This document shows, in pieces, positions 32,272 through 38,015 of a stretch of DNA of 38,015 bases. Source of the DNA: JANMEX01 sp031423755 (lineage in GTDB: Bacteria; Pseudomonadota; Alphaproteobacteria; Rhizobiales; Rhizobiaceae); assembly GCA_031423755.1 (NCBI GenBank), contig JANPGC010000117.1, positions 1 to 38,015 of the forward strand. Direction: 5' to 3'. The stretch's first letter is position 1. Every line of letters starts with the position of its first letter. Under the pieces are notes generated by a model, which was not told where the DNA came from, made no database searches, and was given only the letters and a program-made list of their open reading frames with translations. The position numbers were made by a program, and so were the translations under genes.

Positions 32272-33568
32272 CAGCTGGGCTGACGCCGCGCTGGTTATAA
32301 AGCTGAGAGCGGCGCTTGCAGCGCTGTTCTTCACGGTTCTCCTCGTATCATTCCGTCCTTTCAATGTCGGCCAGAACGGCTTTTCCGGACAGTCAGGCGC
32401 GATCGGGCAGCCGACGGGCGATGTGGTCAATCAGCTTGGGTTTGGCGGCCTTGGCGCCATGTCCCTGTTGGCGATTCTGACTTTGGTCAACAGCCGCAAG
32501 ATTATCGCGCTGTTGAGCCCATGGTGGATGTTATTGTTTACGCTGGCCTTCTTCTCGGCCGCGCACGCGCTCGACCCTTCTTCATCCTACCGCGCGCTGG
32601 CGTTCACGCTGATTTGCATTCTCGGCATGGTGTCGGTGCTGGCACTTGCGCCGGACGGAGACAGCTACCAGAACACGTTTACACTGGCTGCTATTGCCGT
32701 CTTGTCCTTGTCATATGCCGGCCTGGTGCTGATGCCCGATGTGGCCATGCACAATGGCTTCAGCTCTGAGCCGGAACATGCCGGGCTTTGGCGCGGTATT
32801 TATTCGCACAAGAACGTTGCCGGACCCGTGATGGCCAGCCTTTCGTTTACGGGAATTTACATTTTGCGGCGCGGTTCATGGCTGACAGGCGCAGCCGTCA
32901 TGCTCGCGGGTCTGATCTTCGTTGCCAACACGGGCTCAAAGACGTCGGCAGGGTTGGTGCCGTTGGTCATTTTGTTGGTGATGGTCCCCGGCATGTTTGG
33001 CTTCCGCAAGCTTGGAGCAATCACGGTATTTTCAGCCATCACGTTTACAATTCTGGCGACGGTTGGCTCAGTCGTCTTCAAGGATCTCGGTCTGCTTCGG
33101 GAAATGGTGACGCCGGGCAACAGCTACACAGGGCGAACGGACATCTGGCGCTTTGCCATCGAGCATATCGCCCAGAAGCCGCTTGCAGGATATGGCTTTG
33201 ACAGCTTCTGGTATTCGCCGCTGGTTTATTTTGGCGAGAAGGACTGGGAGGCCGCTTGGGATGTGCGCGGGGTCATCCACGGCCACAATGGCTATGTCGA
33301 TATTGCCTTGACCATGGGACTGCCAACGCTGGCGATTGCGATTGTCACAATGCTGATTGTGCCCATGCACGATTATGCCAAGTGTCTGCGAACGCGTGAG
33401 AACGTCCTGCTTGCAGATCTTTTCATGATGATTTTCACATTCTCGGCGCTCAACGCCTGCCTTGAAAGCTTTTTCTTCCGCCGTTCCGATCCGGTCTGGC
33501 TGATGTTTGTGATGGCGGCAATCGGTTTGCGCTTGACGGCCCGTGTCGTTGTGCCTTCAAAAGCTTAG
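32240..33568 (+). CDS. O-antigen ligase/ExoQ-like polymerase family membrane protein
   Basis: An integral membrane protein of 442 residues with about ten helices and the Wzy_C region. Characteristic: GLWRGIYSHKNVAGPVMA (about residues 184-201), TGRTDIWRFAIEHIAQKPLA and YGFDSFWYSP, then HGHNGYVDIALTMGLP. The family joins or polymerises repeat units of exopolysaccharide or O-antigen. In rhizobial clusters ExoQ plays this role, so polymerase is the better guess here, beside Wzx and Wzz. ATG 32240 is taken; it overlaps the GT2 gene end by 32 bases. proC follows 30 bp later and could be read through. Confidence 0.89.
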   Translation: MNSTATLKKTDSWADAALVIKLRAALAALFFTVLLVSFRPFNVGQNGFSGQSGAIGQPTGDVVNQLGFGGLGAMSLLAILTLVNSRKIIALLSPWWMLLFTLAFFSAAHALDPSSSYRALAFTLICILGMVSVLALAPDGDSYQNTFTLAAIAVLSLSYAGLVLMPDVAMHNGFSSEPEHAGLWRGIYSHKNVAGPVMASLSFTGIYILRRGSWLTGAAVMLAGLIFVANTGSKTSAGLVPLVILLVMVPGMFGFRKLGAITVFSAITFTILATVGSVVFKDLGLLREMVTPGNSYTGRTDIWRFAIEHIAQKPLAGYGFDSFWYSPLVYFGEKDWEAAWDVRGVIHGHNGYVDIALTMGLPTLAIAIVTMLIVPMHDYAKCLRTRENVLLADLFMMIFTFSALNACLESFFFRRSDPVWLMFVMAAIGLRLTARVVVPSKA

Positions 33569-33598
33569 CTCTAGGTCCGCATTTCCAAAGGGTTTGCA

Positions 33599-34414
33599 AT
33601 GAACAAGACAGTGGTTCTGGCCGGTTGTGGCAATATGGGCTTCGCCATGCTCAAGGGCTGGCTCGAAGGCGGTGTGCTGCGTCCGGATGATGTGACGGTG
33701 GCGGAGCCGAACCAGGGCTTGCGCGAACGGGCGGCGGAACTGGGCATAAGGCCAATTGCCGATGCCGGGGAGCTTGAGGCCGCCTTCACACCGACGCTGG
33801 TCGTCATTGCTGTCAAGCCGCAGATCATGGGCGCCGTGCTTCCGGCCTATGCGCCGATGGCCGCACGGGGAACCGCATTTCTCTCCGTTGCGGCTGGCGT
33901 CGGCATGAAGGCCTATGAAGCCGCACTCGGCGACAAGACCGCGATTGTCCGCTGCATGCCCAACACACCTGCCGCCATCGGCATAGGCATGCTGGTCTAT
34001 TTCAACAATCCGAATGTTGATGCGACGCTTGAAGGCTTCGTCAAGGAGTTGCTTGCCTGTTCAGGTCTCGTCGCCAAGATTGACAGCGAAAACCTGATGG
34101 ACGCTGTGACAGCTGTTTCGGGGTCCGGGCCGGCCTACGTGTTTCACTTCATAGAATGCCTGACGCAAGCGGGCATTGTTTCTGGCTTGCCGCCAGAAAT
34201 CGCCGGTCAGCTTGCCATGCAGACCATCATGGGCGCAGGGGCGCTTGCTGCCAAGAGCGCGGAGTCGCCCGGCAAACTGAGAGAAAATGTCACCTCGCCA
34301 AACGGCACGACGCAGGCAGCGCTCAATGTTTTGATGGGCGGCGGCGCGCTGCAAAAGCTGATTTCACAAGCGGTTGACGCGGCGCGGAAGCGGTCCATCG
34401 AACTTGGTGCATAA
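33599..34414 (+). CDS. proC: Pyrroline-5-carboxylate reductase
   Basis: Last step of proline synthesis: reduces 1-pyrroline-5-carboxylate to L-proline with NAD(P)H. The 271-residue length is normal. The N-terminal Rossmann motif is VLAGCGNMGFAMLKGWL. The family's signature motifs MPNTPAAIGIGM, VSGSGPAYVFHFIECLTQAG and NVTSPNGTTQAALNVL are all present. AAAGGG stands just before the ATG. It follows the polymerase gene after only 30 bp, though it is unrelated in function, and ureD starts 72 bp further on. A 6-bp hairpin, TGCCTA-GCGCT-TAGGCA (34425-34441), lies in that gap without a T-run. Confidence 0.96.
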   Translation: MNKTVVLAGCGNMGFAMLKGWLEGGVLRPDDVTVAEPNQGLRERAAELGIRPIADAGELEAAFTPTLVVIAVKPQIMGAVLPAYAPMAARGTAFLSVAAGVGMKAYEAALGDKTAIVRCMPNTPAAIGIGMLVYFNNPNVDATLEGFVKELLACSGLVAKIDSENLMDAVTAVSGSGPAYVFHFIECLTQAGIVSGLPPEIAGQLAMQTIMGAGALAAKSAESPGKLRENVTSPNGTTQAALNVLMGGGALQKLISQAVDAARKRSIELGA

Positions 34415-34486
34415 GGCAGAAATTTGCCTAGCGCTTAGGCACGTTCCGGCCTTTTGAATTGCATTCATTGCCGCTAGTCTTGACCC

Positions 34487-35311
34487 ATGCTGCACGTGCC
34501 GCCAGAGGGTTTGACCAAAATGCAACGCGCGTCCGGACGCGGGGAGTGCTTTGTCAAGGCGCGCGGCAAACTGACCGTTGTTGAACGTTTGTGGCAGCAA
34601 GGCTGCGCAAAGCTTCGTTTGCCTAAATCTGCCGACGGCGACTTTGAAGTCATCATGATCAACTCCTCCGGCGGCCTGACGGGCGGCGACCGGCTGGATT
34701 GGGCCTTCAAGGCGGAAGCCGGTTGCGCCATGACCGTGACGACGCAAGCGTGCGAGAAGGTCTACGCCTCGCTCGGCGGGCCGGCAGATGTTTCGACGGT
34801 GATGTCCATTGCCGCCGGAGCGCATGTCAATTGGCTGCCGCAAGAGACAATCCTCTATGATCAGGCGCAATTGTCGCGCAGCCTGACCGTTGATCTTGAA
34901 GCGGGCGCAACAGCGCTGATTGTCGAACCGGTTTTGCTGGGCCGGCTGGCGATGGACGAAACGCTGGTGTCGGGACTTTTCCGTGACAGCTGGACCATCC
35001 GCCGCGACGGCAAAACAATCCATGCCGAGGCGTTCAGGCTCGGTCCGGATATTGACGAGCAGAAAAAGCAAGCTGCCGTGCTGAAAGGTGCCAACGCCTT
35101 TGCCACGCTGCTTCTGCTTGATCCGGACTGCGAGCACCTTCTTGAACCGGCCCGCGCCATCATCGGCGACAAAGGCGGCGCGTCGTTCTGGAATGGCAAG
35201 CTTCTTGCCAGACTCATCGATGAAGACGGCTATGCCCTGCGCCACCGGCTGGTTCCGCTGATCTCACTGCTGAACAAACAGGCAAGCCTGCCCAAATGTT
35301 GGTCACTGTAG
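34487..35311 (+). CDS. ureD: Urease accessory protein UreD
   Basis: A chaperone that binds the apo-urease with UreF and UreG for nickel loading. The 274-residue protein shows the family motifs INSSGGLTGGDRLDWAFKAE, VTTQACEKVYASLGG, NWLPQETILYDQAQLSRSL, EPVLLGRLAMDET and the C-terminal LLNKQASLPKCWSL. The start at 34487 (MLHVPPEGLT) is chosen; ATG 34520 (MQRASGRGE) has an AGAGGG-like site too. First gene of ureDABC, ten bases before ureA, so one transcript is expected. UreE, UreF and UreG, which normally follow ureC, are not in the visible part. Confidence 0.93.
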   Translation: MLHVPPEGLTKMQRASGRGECFVKARGKLTVVERLWQQGCAKLRLPKSADGDFEVIMINSSGGLTGGDRLDWAFKAEAGCAMTVTTQACEKVYASLGGPADVSTVMSIAAGAHVNWLPQETILYDQAQLSRSLTVDLEAGATALIVEPVLLGRLAMDETLVSGLFRDSWTIRRDGKTIHAEAFRLGPDIDEQKKQAAVLKGANAFATLLLLDPDCEHLLEPARAIIGDKGGASFWNGKLLARLIDEDGYALRHRLVPLISLLNKQASLPKCWSL

Positions 35312-35320
35312 GAAAAACGC

Positions 35321-35623
35321 ATGCATCTGACACCGCGTGAAAAAGACAAACTGCTGATCTCGATGGCCGCCATGGTTGCCCGGCGAAGGCTGGAGCGTGG
35401 CGTTAAGCTCAACCATCCCGAAGCGATTGCGCTGATCTCGGACTTCGTCGTGGAAGGCGCGCGCGACGGGCGCTCGGTGGCGGATTTGATGGAAGCCGGT
35501 GCGCATGTGATCACGCGTGCGCAAGTCATGGAAGGCATCGCCGAGATGATCCATGACGTGCAGGTCGAAGCAACCTTTCCGGATGGGACCAAATTGGTCA
35601 CCGTTCATGAACCTATACGGTGA
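35321..35623 (+). CDS. ureA: Urease subunit gamma
   Basis: The smallest urease subunit, 100 residues, structural and distant from the nickel site. The sequence MHLTPREKDKLLISMAAMVA, then RRLERGVKLNHPEAIALISD, EGARDGRSVADLMEAG, ITRAQVMEGIAEMIHDVQVE and ATFPDGTKLVTVHEPI is the standard UreA sequence with no gaps. GGAAAAACGC precedes the ATG. The stop at 35621-35623 is five bases before the ureB ATG. Confidence 0.97.
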   Translation: MHLTPREKDKLLISMAAMVARRRLERGVKLNHPEAIALISDFVVEGARDGRSVADLMEAGAHVITRAQVMEGIAEMIHDVQVEATFPDGTKLVTVHEPIR

Positions 35624-35628
35624 GCGCG

Positions 35629-35934
35629 ATGATCCCAGGCGAAATCTTCCCGAAATTCGGCGACATCGAACTTAATGCCGGTGCGCCTACCGTCACGCTG
35701 ACTGTGGCAAATTCCGGCGACAGGCCGGTGCAGGTCGGCTCACACTTTCATTTCTTTGAGACCAACCCAGGCCTGATATTTGATCGCGCACAAGCGCGCG
35801 GCATGCGGCTGGACATTGCCGCTGGCACCGCCGTCCGGTTTGAACCGGGCCAGAAACGCGACGTGACGCTCGTGCCGCTCTCCGGCGGGCGCACGGTTTA
35901 TGGGTTCCGCCAATCCGTCATGGGTAAACTCTGA
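35629..35934 (+). CDS. ureB: Urease subunit beta
   Basis: This 101-residue subunit begins MIPGEIFPKFGDIELNAG, the standard start, so ATG 35629 is chosen over the GTG at 35620 that overlaps ureA. Also present: VANSGDRPVQVGSHFHFFET, ARGMRLDIAAGTAVRFEPGQ and VPLSGGRTVYGFRQSVMG. The final residues MGKL and stop are repeated just downstream (35939-35956; see the repeat entry). It is intact and of normal length. Confidence 0.96.
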   Translation: MIPGEIFPKFGDIELNAGAPTVTLTVANSGDRPVQVGSHFHFFETNPGLIFDRAQARGMRLDIAAGTAVRFEPGQKRDVTLVPLSGGRTVYGFRQSVMGKL

Positions 35935-35954
35935 CATTATGGGAAAGCTCTGAC

Positions 35955-35956
<2 letters not shown>
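35920..35956 (+). repeat. 18-bp tandem duplication of the ureB end before ureC
   Basis: 35920-35937 and 35939-35956 are copies (16 of 18 bases identical, period 19). Each reads ATG-GGN-AAR-CTC-TGA-CAT: Met-Gly-Lys-Leu-stop. The two differences, GGT/GGA and AAA/AAG, are both synonymous. Copy 1 holds the ureB stop; copy 2 contributes a GGGAAAG ribosome-site-like run and the first two bases of the ureC ATG. Confidence 0.66.
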
Positions 35957-37663
<1,707 letters not shown>

Positions 37664-37674
37664 GAAGTTCTTGA

Positions 37675-37698
37675 TTGTAGTTACATTTGTAGTTATAT
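37675..37698 (+). promoter_or_regulatory. Tandem 12-bp repeat upstream of brnT
   Basis: TTGTAGTTACAT (37675-37686) and TTGTAGTTATAT (37687-37698) stand head to tail, 11 of 12 bases the same, 15 bases before the brnT TTG start. BrnTA modules are known to be repressed by their antitoxin, so this AT-rich tandem is a candidate operator. It also lies where a promoter would be expected. Function not shown. Confidence 0.46.
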
Positions 37699-37713
37699 TG
37701 TCGGGAGCGACTG

Positions 37714-37992
37714 TTGGAATTTGAATGGGATGAGAACAAGAACCGAGCCAATTTGAAGAAGCACGGCGTGAGCTTTAGGCAGGCAATCGAAATCTTCAAA
37801 GGCCCGATTATTCGCTTTCTTGACGACAGCTTTGACTATGGCGAGGTCCGCGAAATTACGTTTGGGATGACGGGCAATTTGGTGATTTTAGTTGTTGTTC
37901 ACACCGACCGCAAAGGCACAACCAGAATTATATCAGCGCGAAGGGCAGACAGAAATGAACAAAGTGAATTTGAAGCCGCCGTTTTCACGTGA
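37714..37992 (+). CDS. brnT: BrnT family toxin (DUF497)
   Basis: This 92-residue ribonuclease-type toxin has the RelE-like fold. Motifs: FEWDENKNRANLKKHGVSF at the N-terminus, FDYGEVREITFGMTGNL in the middle and RIISARRADRNEQSEFE at the C-terminus, matching BrnT's F.WD..K...N..KHGV.F, ....GE.R....G, and R.IS.R.A...E. The start is TTG 37714, with GGAG (37703-37706) upstream. It begins only 50 bp after the ureC stop, and its end overlaps the brnA start by 38 bases, so they are one unit. The region is less GC-rich than the urease genes, in line with a mobile or acquired module. Confidence 0.87.
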   Translation: MEFEWDENKNRANLKKHGVSFRQAIEIFKGPIIRFLDDSFDYGEVREITFGMTGNLVILVVVHTDRKGTTRIISARRADRNEQSEFEAAVFT

Positions 37993-38015
37993 GCTCACGC
38001 TTGAAGAACTCGCAA
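37955..38015 (+). CDS. brnA: BrnA family antitoxin (partial, cut by the window end)
   Basis: ATG 37955 (MNKVNLKPPFSRELTLEELA) overlaps the end of brnT and follows AAGGGCAGACAGAA. Only about 20 codons are visible, so identification rests on position directly after brnT and on the overlap typical of brnTA modules. BrnA proteins are ribbon-helix-helix antitoxins that neutralise BrnT and bind the brnTA promoter; the DNA-binding part lies beyond the window. Confidence 0.72.
   Translation, partial: MNKVNLKPPFSRELTLEELA

Overview
The window looks like chromosomal DNA of an alphaproteobacterium of the order Hyphomicrobiales, most likely the Phyllobacteriaceae/Brucellaceae side. The base composition is GC-rich. 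The zwf-pgl-edd operon, the ScfR-type regulator, the DUF1127 and DUF3309 mini-proteins, the DUF6492 exopolysaccharide gene, the ureDABC order and two intergenic palindrome families all fit that group. The genus cannot be fixed from the sequence alone. No tRNA, rRNA, CRISPR array, phage or insertion sequence was seen.

Layout, left part (1-13.5 kb). The window opens inside a CoiA-like gene. An ScfR/RamB-type regulator follows, then several very small proteins (87, 48 and 54 residues), an aldo/keto reductase, a small alpha/beta-barrel-like protein and a two-helix membrane protein. Next come the NAD(P)HX repair enzyme Nnr and a PuuA-PuuB pair for gamma-glutamyl-polyamine catabolism. A 139-bp palindromic element fills the gap to an opposing gene of unknown function. 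A DUF1127 mini-gene with an operator-like palindrome, a KAS III (FabH-like) synthase and a secreted protein complete this part.

Middle part (13.7-24 kb). zwf-pgl-edd converts glucose 6-phosphate to KDPG (the Entner-Doudoroff route). A 140-bp element with perfect 34-bp inverted arms follows. Then come a DUF3829 lipoprotein-like or secreted protein, a conserved 157-residue protein, a DUF4258/DUF2283 pair that looks like a toxin-antitoxin module, two paralogous VOC proteins flanking a conserved orphan gene, a GlxA-type AraC regulator and folD.

Right part (24-38 kb). This is an exopolysaccharide cluster: a Wzz/GumC-like chain-length protein with a Met/Gln/Pro-rich tail, a Wzx flippase, a leftward operon (GT4, WecG/TagA, DUF6492) and a rightward pair (GT2, O-antigen ligase/ExoQ-like polymerase). 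proC comes next, then ureD-ureA-ureB-ureC. ureC is broken by a one-base deletion near 36630, although every metal-binding and catalytic motif survives across the two frames. A BrnT/BrnA toxin-antitoxin module follows it directly and runs off the window.

The points most worth checking are the ureC frameshift with the adjacent BrnTA module, the duplicated ureB tail before ureC, the low-complexity tail of the chain-length protein, the 16-bp palindrome over the VOC promoter, and the two palindromic elements. None of these is proven to be a new system from sequence alone.
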